A DNA stretch of 64,000 nucleotides from Confluentibacter lentus (GTDB lineage: Bacteria; Bacteroidota; Bacteroidia; Flavobacteriales; Flavobacteriaceae), in NCBI RefSeq assembly GCF_002806995.1, contig NZ_NIHE01000002.1, positions 186,001-250,000 of the forward strand, given 5' to 3'. This document shows positions 17,311 to 26,262 of this stretch, piece after piece. Below the pieces are notes generated by a model, which did no database searches, was not told the DNA's origin, and was given only the letters and a program-made list of their open reading frames with translations. Position 1 is the stretch's first letter; every line of letters starts with the position of its first letter. Position numbers and translations under genes: made by a program.

Positions 17311-18648
17311 CTATCCTAAAAAGCTTAAAATAATACCCGCAGCAATTGCTGAACCAATAACGCCAGCAACATTTGGTGCCATAGCGTGCATAAGTAAGTA
17401 ATTATGAGGATCTGATTTAAGACCTTCCGCATGAACAACCCTGGCACTATCTGGAACGGCAGAAACACCTGCTGCACCAATAAGTGGGTTTATTTTATCA
17501 TCGCCTTTAAGGAATAGATTCATAAATTTCGCAAAAAGCAATCCACCTGCCGTTGCGATTACAAATGATAGCGCACCCAAACCAAATATCATCATGGAAT
17601 CCTTAGTAATAAAAATATCAGCTTGTGTTGATGCGCCAACGGTAACACCCAAAATAATAGTAACAATATCAATGAGTTTAGTACGTGCAGTTTCTGCAAG
17701 ACGTTCGGTTCTACCAGATTCTTTTAATAAGTTTCCAAAGAATAACATTCCTAATAAAGGCAAAGCACTTGGTGATATAAAAGTGGTTAATAGCAAAGCA
17801 ACTATTGGGAAAATCATTTTTTCTTTTTGCGACACGGCTCTAGGAGGCTTCATGCGTATTAATCGCTCTTTTTTTGAAACTAACAATTTCATGATTGGCG
17901 GTTGAATCACAGGCACTAATGCCATGTATGAATAGGCCGCTATGGCTATGGGTCCGATTAAATTTTTAACCGTTGTTCCATCTGCCAACACATTAATACC
18001 ATTTGCTAATTTGGAAGATAGGAAAATAGCCGTTGGTCCATCGGCTCCTCCAATAATTCCAATCGCACCAGCTTCTGGAAGGTTGAAACCTAAGTAAAGT
18101 GCGCCTAAAAATGTTGCAAATACGCCGATTTGTGCCGCAGCCCCTAGAAGCATTAATTTGGGATTAGCAATAAGCGATGAGAAATCGGTCATGGCACCGA
18201 TACCTAAGAAAATAAGTGGTGGATAAATCCCTTTAACTACTCCAAAATATAGGTAGTTTAACACAGATCCTTCTTCATAAATGCCTGTTTGATATCCGGC
18301 AACAAAAGGGATATTACCAAGCATAACGCCAGTACCTATGGGGATTAAAAGCAAAGGTTCATAATCAAATTTGATTCCGAGATATATAAAAACAATACCT
18401 ATTAAAATCATTATTAAATTCCCAGATTGTGCATTTGCAAAGCCCGTGAAATGATAAAACTGTTTCATGCCATCAAATGCCTCATCAACAAATGTTTTTT
18501 CAACGATGCTATCTGTTTGGGAAATTAAAGTTGATTCTGTTGCGCTTGCAGTATTTGCACTAAATCCTAAAAGAGGTTTTATAAAAATCAGCAGTGATAG
18601 AACTCCAAATATTAATATTACTTTTTTCATTGTCTTTTGTTTAGTCAT
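17311..18648 (-). CDS. Na+-translocating decarboxylase, beta (membrane pump) subunit
   Basis: A 445-residue polytopic membrane protein of the OadB/MmdB/GcdB family. It has GGADGPTAIFLSSKLA with the Na+-site Asp203, AAGVSAVPDSARVVHAEG and HAMAPNVAGVIGSAIAAG near the C-terminus. It couples decarboxylation of carboxybiotin to Na+ export. There is an extra hydrophobic N-terminus (1-30) followed by about 40 polar residues; a start at Met7 (18630) is possible. It is flanked by the biotin carrier and CoA-transferase genes. Confidence 0.92.
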   Translation of the reverse strand: MTKQKTMKKVILIFGVLSLLIFIKPLLGFSANTASATESTLISQTDSIVEKTFVDEAFDGMKQFYHFTGFANAQSGNLIMILIGIVFIYLGIKFDYEPLLLIPIGTGVMLGNIPFVAGYQTGIYEEGSVLNYLYFGVVKGIYPPLIFLGIGAMTDFSSLIANPKLMLLGAAAQIGVFATFLGALYLGFNLPEAGAIGIIGGADGPTAIFLSSKLANGINVLADGTTVKNLIGPIAIAAYSYMALVPVIQPPIMKLLVSKKERLIRMKPPRAVSQKEKMIFPIVALLLTTFISPSALPLLGMLFFGNLLKESGRTERLAETARTKLIDIVTIILGVTVGASTQADIFITKDSMMIFGLGALSFVIATAGGLLFAKFMNLFLKGDDKINPLIGAAGVSAVPDSARVVHAEGLKSDPHNYLLMHAMAPNVAGVIGSAIAAGIILSFLG

Positions 18649-18717
18649 TTCGAAGTATAAAAATGAATTGATAATCCTTTAGAGCATCTTCATTTTATTC
18701 GAAATGATATTACTGTT

Positions 18718-19137
18718 TTACTCCAATTCTATCATTACTTCACCTTGTAACACTTGCTGCCCGACGGCCACATTGATAGCAGTAACTACTCCAGATTTTT
18801 CTGAAGCAATACTATTCTCCATTTTCATGGCTTCAAGAACCAATAATAAATCGTTCTCTTGAACCGTATCGCCTACTTTTACATTAATGGACAATATCGT
18901 ACCTGGAATAGGTGCTATTATTTTAGCCCGTGATGACACAGGATTTATTTTTACTGGTTCAATAGCAGCATTCACTGGCTTACGAACCAATGTTGGTGTT
19001 TTTATCTTTTTTATTTCTTCCTTCATTTTTACAGAATAGGAAGTTCCGTTAACTTCCAACTCTATCGTACTATTTTCGTGCGAAAGAATCTTAACTCCGT
19101 AATTATTTTCGTTTATCCTGAATGTGAAATTTTTCAT
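18718..19137 (-). CDS. Biotin carboxyl carrier subunit of the Na+-translocating decarboxylase
   Basis: A 139-residue protein: an N-terminal beta region, a Pro/Lys-rich linker (about 45-70) and a biotinyl domain (70-139) with VLEAMKMEN, biotinylated at Lys105. It shuttles carboxybiotin from the carboxyltransferase (alpha) to the membrane pump (beta). It lies 32 bases after the gamma-subunit gene. Confidence 0.92.
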   Translation of the reverse strand: MKNFTFRINENNYGVKILSHENSTIELEVNGTSYSVKMKEEIKKIKTPTLVRKPVNAAIEPVKINPVSSRAKIIAPIPGTILSINVKVGDTVQENDLLLVLEAMKMENSIASEKSGVVTAINVAVGQQVLQGEVMIELE

Positions 19138-19169
19138 GGTTTTATTTATAAAATTTAAAAATTCTTGAG

Positions 19170-19532
19170 CTAAAGTCTATTTCTATAAGCACTGTATATC
19201 TTAGAACTCCAAGGAGAATATAATTTTCTGGCTTGCTTAATGGTTAAAATGGCATTTTCTTCATCGTGTTGTTCGTCTAGGTACAAATGAATAGCCACAG
19301 AAATGGCTGCCGCTATTTCTCCTGTAAAATCCTGATTAACTTTTGGTGAAATATCCTTAACTTTTTTGTCCCTTCCCCTAGTAATTATTTTATAGATGTA
19401 GAGCATAATTGGCAAACCGTATTTAAAAAATACGGTTAAAAGAATTAACCCTCCAAAAACAATTAATAAACCTGTTATTAGGATGATGTATCCTTCAACT
19501 AATGTATCTGTATATAATAGTACGCGTATCAT
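19170..19532 (-). CDS. OadG-family gamma subunit of the Na+-translocating decarboxylase
   Basis: A 120-residue protein with one N-terminal membrane helix (about 14-38) and a charged cytoplasmic part ending in ARKLYSPWSSKIYSAYRNRL. Gamma subunits of this family anchor the alpha subunit to the beta pump. Its start shares one base with the stop of the alpha-subunit gene (TAATG). Its presence, with the beta subunit, argues for a decarboxylase pump and not a propionyl-CoA carboxylase. Confidence 0.78.
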   Translation of the reverse strand: MIRVLLYTDTLVEGYIILITGLLIVFGGLILLTVFFKYGLPIMLYIYKIITRGRDKKVKDISPKVNQDFTGEIAAAISVAIHLYLDEQHDEENAILTIKQARKLYSPWSSKIYSAYRNRL

Positions 19533-21091
19533 TATAATGGGATATTTGAGTGTTTTTTAGGTGGATTTACCTCTTTTTTATTAGCCAATAATTCTAAAGC
19601 TCTAACAATTCTGAAACGTGTGTTTCTTGGTTCTATAACATCATCAATAAATCCATATTTAGCAGCCACATAAGGATTGGCGAACTTGGCATTATATTCA
19701 TTTTCTTTTTCCTCGATGTAATGAAGTTTTTCAACTTCATCCTCAATTTTACTAATATTAGAACCTTCTAAAACTTCTACGGCTCCTTTGGCTCCCATAA
19801 CAGCTATTTCCGCCGTTGGCCAAGCATAATTTAAGTCACCGCGTAATTGTTTACAGCTCATAACATCATGGGCTCCACCATACGATTTACGAAGTGTGAT
19901 GGTTACTTTTGGAACGGTTGCTTCACCATAAGCGAACAATAATTTGGCACCATGTAAAATAATACCACCGTATTCTTGTCCAGTACCCGGCAAGAATCCT
20001 GGAACATCTACCAAGGTTACGATGGGAATATTAAAAGCATCACAAAAACGAACAAATCTGGCCGCTTTTCTAGACGATTCACTATCTAATACACCAGCAT
20101 AATATTTTGGTTGATTGGCAACAATACCAACCGAACGTCCATTAAAGCGCGCAAATCCTACAACAATATTTCGAGCATAATTTCTATGGACTTCTAAAAA
20201 TTCGCCATTATCTGTAATAGTTGAAATGACATCAATCATATCATACGCCTGATTTGAATTTTCTGGAATGATGGCATTCAACGAATCTTCCAATCTGTCA
20301 ATAGGATCTGAAGTTGCGATGATAGGTGGCTCTTCCAGATTATTTGATGGTAGATAGCTTAGTAATTTTCTAATAAGCAATAAATTTTCTTCATCGTTTT
20401 CCGCCAAAAAATGGGATACTCCCGATTTAGTTGAATGAATATGAGCCCCTCCCAATTGTTCTGCAGTTACTACTTCGCCCGTTACAGCTTGCACGACTTT
20501 TGGTCCCGTAACAAACATATAGCTTGTTTTATCGGTCATAATTGTGAAATCCGTTAAGGCTGGAGAATATACAGCACCACCGGCACAAGGCCCTAAAATG
20601 GAAGATATTTGTGGAATAACTCCAGAAGCCATGATGTTTCTTTGGAAAATTTCAGCATAACCAGCAAGCGAACGAACGCCTTCCTGAATTCTTGCTCCAC
20701 CACTATCGTTGAGTCCGATTACAGGCACACCAATTTTCATGGCCATATCCATAACCTTACAAATTTTTAAAGCATAGGTTTCTGAAAGTGATCCTCCAAA
20801 TACAGTAAAATCTTGGGAGAATACATAAACAATTCTACCATCAATAGTACCATGCCCTGTGACCACACCATCAGATAGATAGATTTCTTTATCCAATCCA
20901 AAAGACTTTGTTCTGTGCGTCACAAACATGTCAAACTCTTCAAAACTATCATCGTCTAAAAGAATATTGATTCTTTCACGGGCAGTTAGTTTTCCTTTAG
21001 CATGTTGGGAGTCTATACGTTTTATACCTCCACCCAACTTTGCTTTTACTCGTTTTTCAATGAGCTCATTAATTTTATCTTGATTTGCCAT
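19532..21091 (-). CDS. mmdA: Methylmalonyl-CoA decarboxylase alpha subunit (carboxyltransferase)
   Basis: A 519-residue carboxyltransferase of the MmdA/PccB family. Crotonase-like halves carry [17 protein letters not shown] and [18 protein letters not shown] in the first, and [18 protein letters not shown] in the second. It transfers the carboxyl group of (S)-methylmalonyl-CoA to biotin. No biotin carboxylase gene is in the window, and beta and gamma pump subunits follow, so methylmalonyl-CoA decarboxylation is preferred over propionyl-CoA carboxylation. The methylmalonyl-CoA epimerase gene is 37 bases upstream. Confidence 0.9.
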   Translation of the reverse strand: MANQDKINELIEKRVKAKLGGGIKRIDSQHAKGKLTARERINILLDDDSFEEFDMFVTHRTKSFGLDKEIYLSDGVVTGHGTIDGRIVYVFSQDFTVFGGSLSETYALKICKVMDMAMKIGVPVIGLNDSGGARIQEGVRSLAGYAEIFQRNIMASGVIPQISSILGPCAGGAVYSPALTDFTIMTDKTSYMFVTGPKVVQAVTGEVVTAEQLGGAHIHSTKSGVSHFLAENDEENLLLIRKLLSYLPSNNLEEPPIIATSDPIDRLEDSLNAIIPENSNQAYDMIDVISTITDNGEFLEVHRNYARNIVVGFARFNGRSVGIVANQPKYYAGVLDSESSRKAARFVRFCDAFNIPIVTLVDVPGFLPGTGQEYGGIILHGAKLLFAYGEATVPKVTITLRKSYGGAHDVMSCKQLRGDLNYAWPTAEIAVMGAKGAVEVLEGSNISKIEDEVEKLHYIEEKENEYNAKFANPYVAAKYGFIDDVIEPRNTRFRIVRALELLANKKEVNPPKKHSNIPL

Positions 21092-21128
21092 TTGTATATT
21101 ATTTTCTTAGCTATTTTGTTATTCTATT

Positions 21129-21533
21129 TTACTCTTTTGAACATAATTCCGTTAGTACGCCCAATGTAGATTTAGGATGTAAAAACCCGATATCTAATCC
21201 CTCTGCGCCTTTTCTGGATGTCTTGTCAATAAGCGTTACACCTTTTTCCTCGGCAAGTTTTAATGCATCAGTGGCATTTTTAACGGCAAAAGCGATGTGA
21301 TGGATACCCGGTCCCTTTTTCTCTATAAATTTTCCAATGGGTCCATCGGGCGAAGTACTTTCAAGCAATTCAATTTTTGTAGTACCTACCAAAAAAAAGG
21401 CTGTCTTCACTTTTTGATCGACAACCTCTTCAACTGCATAGCATCTCATGCCTAAGACATCTTCATAATATGTAATGGCTTGTTCTAAATTTTCAACGGC
21501 GATTCCTATATGTTCTATGTGGGAAATATTCAT
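21129..21533 (-). CDS. mce: Methylmalonyl-CoA epimerase
   Basis: A 134-residue VOC-fold enzyme with the family markers IEHIGIAVENLEQA at the start, KGPGIHHIAFAVKN in the middle and GFLHPKSTLGVLTELC at the end, containing the His/His/Glu metal ligands. It interconverts (R)- and (S)-methylmalonyl-CoA, linking mutase and decarboxylase. It is the first gene of the eight-gene operon. The upstream spacer has TAATTTTG on the minus strand (21577-21584), a weak -7 element without a clear -33. Confidence 0.93.
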   Translation of the reverse strand: MNISHIEHIGIAVENLEQAITYYEDVLGMRCYAVEEVVDQKVKTAFFLVGTTKIELLESTSPDGPIGKFIEKKGPGIHHIAFAVKNATDALKLAEEKGVTLIDKTSRKGAEGLDIGFLHPKSTLGVLTELCSKE

Positions 21534-21714
21534 GATTTATAATTTTTTATTGAATATTATCATTAATAAAGTATGTCAAAATTAAAGTAAGGGTACTTCC
21601 TAAATTATGACAGAAGTCATGTAATACTGAATATTTCCAATAAATTTAAACTACAACGTTTTAGTAGCATTTATTTTAAATATTAATCCCAAACAAATAA
21701 TCTTATATTTGAAA

Positions 21715-23169
21715 ATGGCATTAAATAGTTCCTTTTTTAAGTCTTACAAAATACCTTCATTGTTGGTATTATCGAGTTTTTTATTCTATGTTTCTTTTGC
21801 TTACGATTTAAAAAGGACAGATTTCACAAAGCTCATCATGCTTTACACAGCATTATTTTTTCTGTTTTACAAATTTGTCAATATATTTAAAAATGATATA
21901 AGGGTTCTAACTTTGATGGCGTTTGGATTTAGAGCCATTTTTATATTGGCTATTCCCAATTTATCACAAGATTTTTATAGATTTATTTGGGATGGCAGAT
22001 TGCTTGTTGAAGGCATTAATCCGTATGCAGACACCGTAGAATTCTTTATTCAAAAAGGGGAATTTCCTGTAGCACATGCTCAAGAATTATATCTTGGGAT
22101 GGGTGAATTAAATGGAAATCATTTTTCTAATTATCCTCCAGTCAATCAACTTTGCTTTGCCTTGGCGGCTTTATTTGCAGGAAAAAGCATTTTAGGTTCG
22201 ACTATTATTTTACGATTGATTATTATTTGTGCCGATTTTGGAACTCTTTATTTTGGAAAAAAACTACTTAAAAGGTTAGAGCTACCGGTTTACAATATTT
22301 TCTGGTATATTTTAAATCCATTTATTATTATTGAATTAACTGGCAATCTTCATTTTGAAGGCGTTATGATTTTCTTTTTGGTTTGGAGTTTGTATTTACT
22401 GCAGTCAGGAAAATGGCTATTGTCTGCTTTTGTTTTAGCCCTTTCAGTTTCCGTAAAATTGATTCCTTTAATGTTCTTGCCTTTGTTTTATCAGTGGTTC
22501 ACCAAACAAAATATCATTGCAAATATAACTAAGCAAACTGTTTTTAATAGTGCGTTTGCTTCGTCGTTGCCTCCTCGCAATGACGATAAAAAATGGATTC
22601 CTGATTTTAAAAAATTGACAAAACTGATTTCCTTTTATTTAGTTATTGGCTTTACAACACTCCTGTTTTTTATCCCATTTTATTTTTCAGGATTTATAAA
22701 TAACTATACAAAAACAATTGGTCTGTGGTTCCATCAATTTGAATTTAATGCTAGTTTGTATTATATAGCCAGAGAGATTGGCTATACATTTAGAGGCTAT
22801 AATGAAATTGATGCCATTGGAAAAATAACACCAATTATTGTTATTCTATTTGTTATAATTTTGACTTTTTTCAGAAAAAACAGGACAACAATCGACCTTA
22901 TTACGTCGATGTTGTTAGTATTATCTTTCTACTATTTCACGGCAACAACCGTACATCCCTGGTACGTTGCTACGCTTTTAATATTATCCATTTTCACAAC
23001 ATATAAATTTCCTTTGGTTTGGAGTTTTGCTATTATTCTTAGTTATTTAGCTTACAGCAATCCAAATGAGACAGAGAATTTATGGATAATAGCTTTAGAA
23101 TATATAATCGTTTATAGTGTATTTATTTGGGAAATATTCATAAAAAAAGCCACCATAAAGGCAGCTTGA
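21715..23169 (+). CDS. Polytopic membrane glycosyltransferase (GT87/mannosyltransferase-like)
   Basis: A 484-residue protein with about ten hydrophobic segments. The early loop SQDFYRFIWDGRLLVEGINPYAD resembles the catalytic periplasmic loop of GT-C enzymes, and FSNYPPVNQL and NLHFEGVMIFFLVW follow. It probably moves a sugar from a polyprenyl-phosphate donor. I start it at ATG 21715; a TTG two codons earlier is less likely. A dispersed repeat at 22552-22585 is translated in frame in a predicted cytoplasmic loop (SAFASSLPPRNDD). Acceptor and sugar are unknown. Confidence 0.75.
   Translation: MALNSSFFKSYKIPSLLVLSSFLFYVSFAYDLKRTDFTKLIMLYTALFFLFYKFVNIFKNDIRVLTLMAFGFRAIFILAIPNLSQDFYRFIWDGRLLVEGINPYADTVEFFIQKGEFPVAHAQELYLGMGELNGNHFSNYPPVNQLCFALAALFAGKSILGSTIILRLIIICADFGTLYFGKKLLKRLELPVYNIFWYILNPFIIIELTGNLHFEGVMIFFLVWSLYLLQSGKWLLSAFVLALSVSVKLIPLMFLPLFYQWFTKQNIIANITKQTVFNSAFASSLPPRNDDKKWIPDFKKLTKLISFYLVIGFTTLLFFIPFYFSGFINNYTKTIGLWFHQFEFNASLYYIAREIGYTFRGYNEIDAIGKITPIIVILFVIILTFFRKNRTTIDLITSMLLVLSFYYFTATTVHPWYVATLLILSIFTTYKFPLVWSFAIILSYLAYSNPNETENLWIIALEYIIVYSVFIWEIFIKKATIKAA
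22552..22585. repeat. Dispersed repeat inserted in frame inside a gene
   Basis: TTGCTTCGTCGTTGCCTCCT followed by CGCAATGACG is a dispersed repeat type I know from Flavobacteriales intergenic regions. Here it is translated as part of the glycosyltransferase (residues near 280-293) and does not break the frame. Confidence 0.6.
23142..23165 (-). terminator. Terminator of the 23.2-24.3 kb small-gene operon
   Basis: On the minus strand GCTGCC-TTTAT-GGTGGC forms a 6-bp stem with two G-U pairs, followed by seven T. It overlaps the 3' end of the convergent glycosyltransferase gene. Confidence 0.5.
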
Positions 23170-23191
23170 TTTATAACAAATAACCTATTTG

Positions 23192-23602
23192 CTAGGATTT
23201 AAAGACATCTGATGGATTTTTAAAACTTTTAAATTCCAGCATATAATCGTTAGGATCGTTTACAAAAAAGGACGTGTGTTCCCCAAGATTATCTTTTAAA
23301 AATGTGGTTTTGTCCACCAATTCCAAATCTTGCTCTTTAAGTTTTGCGTAAACCTCATTCCATGCATCTAAACCAATAACAACACCAAAGTGAAATGATG
23401 GCAAAATTTTACCTTCAAACACATAGTTAGGACTATTAAAGTTGAATTTCCCAGCTTTTATAAACGTTATTTGGTGACCAAATAAATTAATATCTACCCA
23501 ACTTTGGGTTGATCTTCCTATGGAAGCCCCTATACTCGTATAAAATTTTTTGGTATCTCTTACGCTCAGGCAAGGCAATGACATGTGAAATAGTGTAACC
23601 AT
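23192..23602 (-). CDS. VOC-superfamily protein
   Basis: A 136-residue glyoxalase/dioxygenase-fold protein: FHMSLPCLSVRDTKKFYTSIG at the start, SFHFGVVIGLDAWNEVYAKL in the middle and FFVNDPNDYMLEFKSF at the end, the usual beta-alpha-beta-beta-beta repeats with likely His and Glu metal ligands. The substrate is not predictable. It lies 12 bases after the 76-residue gene in a run of minus-strand small genes. Confidence 0.75.
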   Translation of the reverse strand: MVTLFHMSLPCLSVRDTKKFYTSIGASIGRSTQSWVDINLFGHQITFIKAGKFNFNSPNYVFEGKILPSFHFGVVIGLDAWNEVYAKLKEQDLELVDKTTFLKDNLGEHTSFFVNDPNDYMLEFKSFKNPSDVFKS

Positions 23603-23614
23603 AAATCTTAATAT

Positions 23615-23845
23615 TTAAAGTGGTTTTAAACTTTCTATTCTGTAAATTAAAAAATCTTCGTCCCCATCATCAAAAACCTCTACAAAAGATACTCTAAATT
23701 CCTTCCCAACTAGAGATGAATCATTTTTTAAATCAAATTGTTTTAAAACACGAGGATGAACTTCTTCAAAAACCATATCCTCACCATTATCAAACAAAAA
23801 CGTATAATAACCGTTTTCGTAAGACTTAAAAACAGCTGTTTCCAT
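23615..23845 (-). CDS. Conserved small protein of unknown function
   Basis: A 76-residue acidic protein without signal peptide or membrane helix. Its strand-rich pattern (GYYTFLFDNGEDMVFEEV, EFRVSFVEVFDDGDEDFLIYRI) suggests a small beta-barrel domain. I do not recognise a functional family. It lies between, and close to, the acidic-tail protein (14 bases) and the VOC gene (12 bases). Confidence 0.6.
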   Translation of the reverse strand: METAVFKSYENGYYTFLFDNGEDMVFEEVHPRVLKQFDLKNDSSLVGKEFRVSFVEVFDDGDEDFLIYRIESLKPL

Positions 23846-23859
23846 TTTACTGAAAAAAA

Positions 23860-24297
23860 TTAATCTAAATCCTCATCGTCATCATCATCTTCATCAATGG
23901 GCTCATCTTCATAGTCTTCATCATCATCTTCACCATCTGAATCATCAACATCGTCTGCTTTTTTAACTACTTCATCATCATCGTCGTCTTCTACTTCGAT
24001 ACCAATTTCAGGGTCTTGAATAGCATCTGGATCATCAGTCGCAAAATCGCCATAATCATCTTCATCATAATTTTCCATGGTAATGGCTAGTTTCTTACTA
24101 ACTTTTACTAAATACTTGGTATCTTTGGTAGTTACTTCTACGGCTTCAATTATTTCATTATTGGCATTTCTGAATGATATAATTTGGTCTTCATCATACC
24201 CATCAGGATATTTTTCAACCAATAAAGCCAAGATTTCTGGGGTTAGCTTTTTAAAGTCTACGATAACTCGTTTTAAATTGTCGTTTTTATTTTTCAT
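23860..24297 (-). CDS. Conserved protein with a very acidic C-terminal tail
   Basis: A 145-residue protein. The N-terminal 75 residues form a compact basic/mixed domain (VIVDFKKLTPEILALLVEKY). From about residue 78 it is almost only Asp and Glu (EVEDDDDDEV and DEDDDDDEDLD), a disordered polyanionic tail that can mimic nucleic acid. Relatives are sometimes labelled DNA primase in databases; no primase motif is present, so I do not use that name. Confidence 0.7.
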   Translation of the reverse strand: MKNKNDNLKRVIVDFKKLTPEILALLVEKYPDGYDEDQIISFRNANNEIIEAVEVTTKDTKYLVKVSKKLAITMENYDEDDYGDFATDDPDAIQDPEIGIEVEDDDDDEVVKKADDVDDSDGEDDDEDYEDEPIDEDDDDDEDLD

Positions 24298-24343
24298 TTA
24301 TTCAAAAGTTTCAATTTTTTCAAAAGTTCCAATATAGCATTTT

Positions 24344-25321
24344 TTACATACCCAAAAGGTAAGCAAATATTAAAGGTGCCACAATAGTGGCATCACTTTC
24401 TATTATAAATTTTGGGGTATTAATATCAAGTTTTCCCCATGTGATTTTTTCATTTGGTACTGCTCCAGAATAAGATCCATAACTTGTTGTAGAGTCACTA
24501 ATTTGGCAAAAATAACTCCAAAAAGGGATGTCGTGCATTTCCATATCTTGATAAAGCATGGGCACCACACATATTGGAAAATCACCAGCGATACCACCAC
24601 CAATTTGAAAGAAACCAACTCCTTTTCCTGTTGATTTTTTTGGATACCAATCTGCTAACCACATCATATACTCTATTCCACCTTTGGTTGTTGTTGCCTT
24701 AAACTCACCTTTGATGCAGTATGAAGCAAAAATATTTCCCATGGTACTATCTTCCCATCCCGGAACTATAATAGGCAGGTTTTTTTCAGCAGCGGCAATC
24801 ATCCAAGAATCTTTTGGATCGATTTCATAATATTGCTCTAAAACACCAGAATTTAACATTTGGTACATGAACTCATGCGGAAAATAACGCTCGCCTGACT
24901 TATCTGCCTTATTCCAAACATCATATAAATGTGACTGTAATCTTCTAAACGCTTCTTCCTCTGGGATACAAGTATCTGTAACACGATTGTAATGGTTTTC
25001 CAATAAATCCCATTCCTCCTGTGGTGATAAATCCCTGTAATTAGGCACGCGTTTGTAGGAGTTGTGTGCCACTAAATTCATAATATCTTCTTCAAGATTT
25101 GCACCAGTACAAGATATGATATGAATTTTATTTTGACGAATCATTTCTGCCAACGACTTCCCTAACTCAGCCGTACTCATAGCACCTGCCAAGGTTACCA
25201 TCATTTTTCCACCTTCTAGCAAATGCGTTTCATAACCCTTTGCTGCATCAACCAAAGCGGCTGCATTAAAATGCAAATAATGATGTTCTATGAATTGTGA
25301 TATAGGGCCTTTAGTAGTCAT
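24344..25321 (-). CDS. Deoxyhypusine-synthase-like enzyme of the polyamine operon
   Basis: A 325-residue protein of the deoxyhypusine/homospermidine synthase family: MVTLAGAMSTAELG, ISCTGANLEEDIMNL, VPGWEDSTMGNIFASY, GFFQIGGGIAGDFPI and SYSGAVPNEKITWGKL, with the catalytic lysine at 297 in the WGK motif intact. Bacteria lack eIF5A, so a polyamine-forming (homospermidine-type) or spermidine-dependent reaction is more likely than deoxyhypusine formation. I use the ATG at 25321; the TTG at 25333 is in frame but less likely. Its start overlaps the end of the agmatinase-like gene by 11 bases. Third gene of the polyamine operon. Confidence 0.82.
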   Translation of the reverse strand: MTTKGPISQFIEHHYLHFNAAALVDAAKGYETHLLEGGKMMVTLAGAMSTAELGKSLAEMIRQNKIHIISCTGANLEEDIMNLVAHNSYKRVPNYRDLSPQEEWDLLENHYNRVTDTCIPEEEAFRRLQSHLYDVWNKADKSGERYFPHEFMYQMLNSGVLEQYYEIDPKDSWMIAAAEKNLPIIVPGWEDSTMGNIFASYCIKGEFKATTTKGGIEYMMWLADWYPKKSTGKGVGFFQIGGGIAGDFPICVVPMLYQDMEMHDIPFWSYFCQISDSTTSYGSYSGAVPNEKITWGKLDINTPKFIIESDATIVAPLIFAYLLGM

Positions 25322-26249
25322 CGTCTTCTTCAAATTTAGAATTGCTGTTTTTATTTACAAATGTATTATCAAAGGAATTATCATAACTATCTCCTGCATC
25401 TTCATCTTGAAATTTGTAACTAATCATTTTACTATAAAGTCTAGCCACTAAAGCATTGGATGCTTTGTTATTCTCATTCGGACAAAACTCCATAATATCG
25501 AACCCTACCACATTTTTTTCAGCAAAAACCTGTTTCAAAAAATCCAATGTTTCATACCAAAACAAGCCACCAGGTTCTGGATTTCCACTATTTGGCATGA
25601 TGGAAATATCCAATGCAGATAAATCAAAAGTAATAAAAACATTCTCGGTCATTTGGTCGATAGCACTATCCATCCACGTATCATCTACTGCCATTTCATG
25701 TGCGAAATATGTTTTTTCCTCATCAATAACCGTTTTTTCCATGGCATCCATAGAACGAATACCAACTTGGATTAAATTGGTTGTTTGACTAGCTTCGTAA
25801 GCGGCACAAGCACTGCTGAATGAAGAACCTTTGTATGATTTACTTAAATTGGCGTGGGCATCTAAATGCAAAACCGTCAAATTATTGAAGGTTTCATTAA
25901 AGGCACGAATGGTTCCTATAGATACAGCATGACTACCACCAAAAATAGTAACAAACTTGTTTCTTTTGATATATTTTTTAGTGGTTTCGTGTACGGTTTT
26001 TACCATAGCTTCTGCTGAACTATTTTCAGTAATGGCATCAGCTAAATATATTCCTTGCTTATAAACTTCGGTAGCAGTCTCAATATCATAAAGACCCATA
26101 TTTTCTGAAGCTTCCAAAAATGCTTCTGGCCCTTGTTTTGTTCCTTGCCCTGTACTTGTTCCCTCATAAGGAACTGGAATAAGCACCACTTTTGCGCTTT
26201 CTAATTTTGAGAATTCTTCTGGAATTCCAGCGTAGGTTCTGATTTTCAT
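25311..26249 (-). CDS. Agmatinase/arginase-family protein with substituted metal ligands
   Basis: A 312-residue ureohydrolase-fold protein. The overall family pattern is well kept (TIFGGSHAVSIG, LDAHANL, ITFDLSALD, NPEPGGLFWYETL, VGFDIMEFCP). However, two of the six Mn2+ ligands expected by family are changed: the second Asp of DAHxD is Asn134, and the second Asp of FDxD is Ser211. His107, Asp130, His132 and Asp209 remain. It follows arginine decarboxylase by 13 bases, where SpeB would make putrescine from agmatine, but activity is doubtful. The last 30 residues are acidic and low in complexity. Confidence 0.85.
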   Translation of the reverse strand: MKIRTYAGIPEEFSKLESAKVVLIPVPYEGTSTGQGTKQGPEAFLEASENMGLYDIETATEVYKQGIYLADAITENSSAEAMVKTVHETTKKYIKRNKFVTIFGGSHAVSIGTIRAFNETFNNLTVLHLDAHANLSKSYKGSSFSSACAAYEASQTTNLIQVGIRSMDAMEKTVIDEEKTYFAHEMAVDDTWMDSAIDQMTENVFITFDLSALDISIMPNSGNPEPGGLFWYETLDFLKQVFAEKNVVGFDIMEFCPNENNKASNALVARLYSKMISYKFQDEDAGDSYDNSFDNTFVNKNSNSKFEEDDDY

Positions 26250-26262
26250 TTTTTAATAATTA

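Noticed and set aside
19532-21091. Calling the carboxyltransferase propionyl-CoA carboxylase beta
   Set aside because: OadB- and OadG-type pump subunits follow and no biotin carboxylase is in the cluster, so decarboxylase is the better name.
21577-21584. Promoter of the epimerase-mutase operon (TAATTTTG, minus strand)
   Set aside because: No -33 TTTG at normal spacing; kept only as a remark in the epimerase entry.
23860-24297. DNA primase as the name of the acidic-tail protein
   Set aside because: No primase motif; only a small domain and an Asp/Glu tail.
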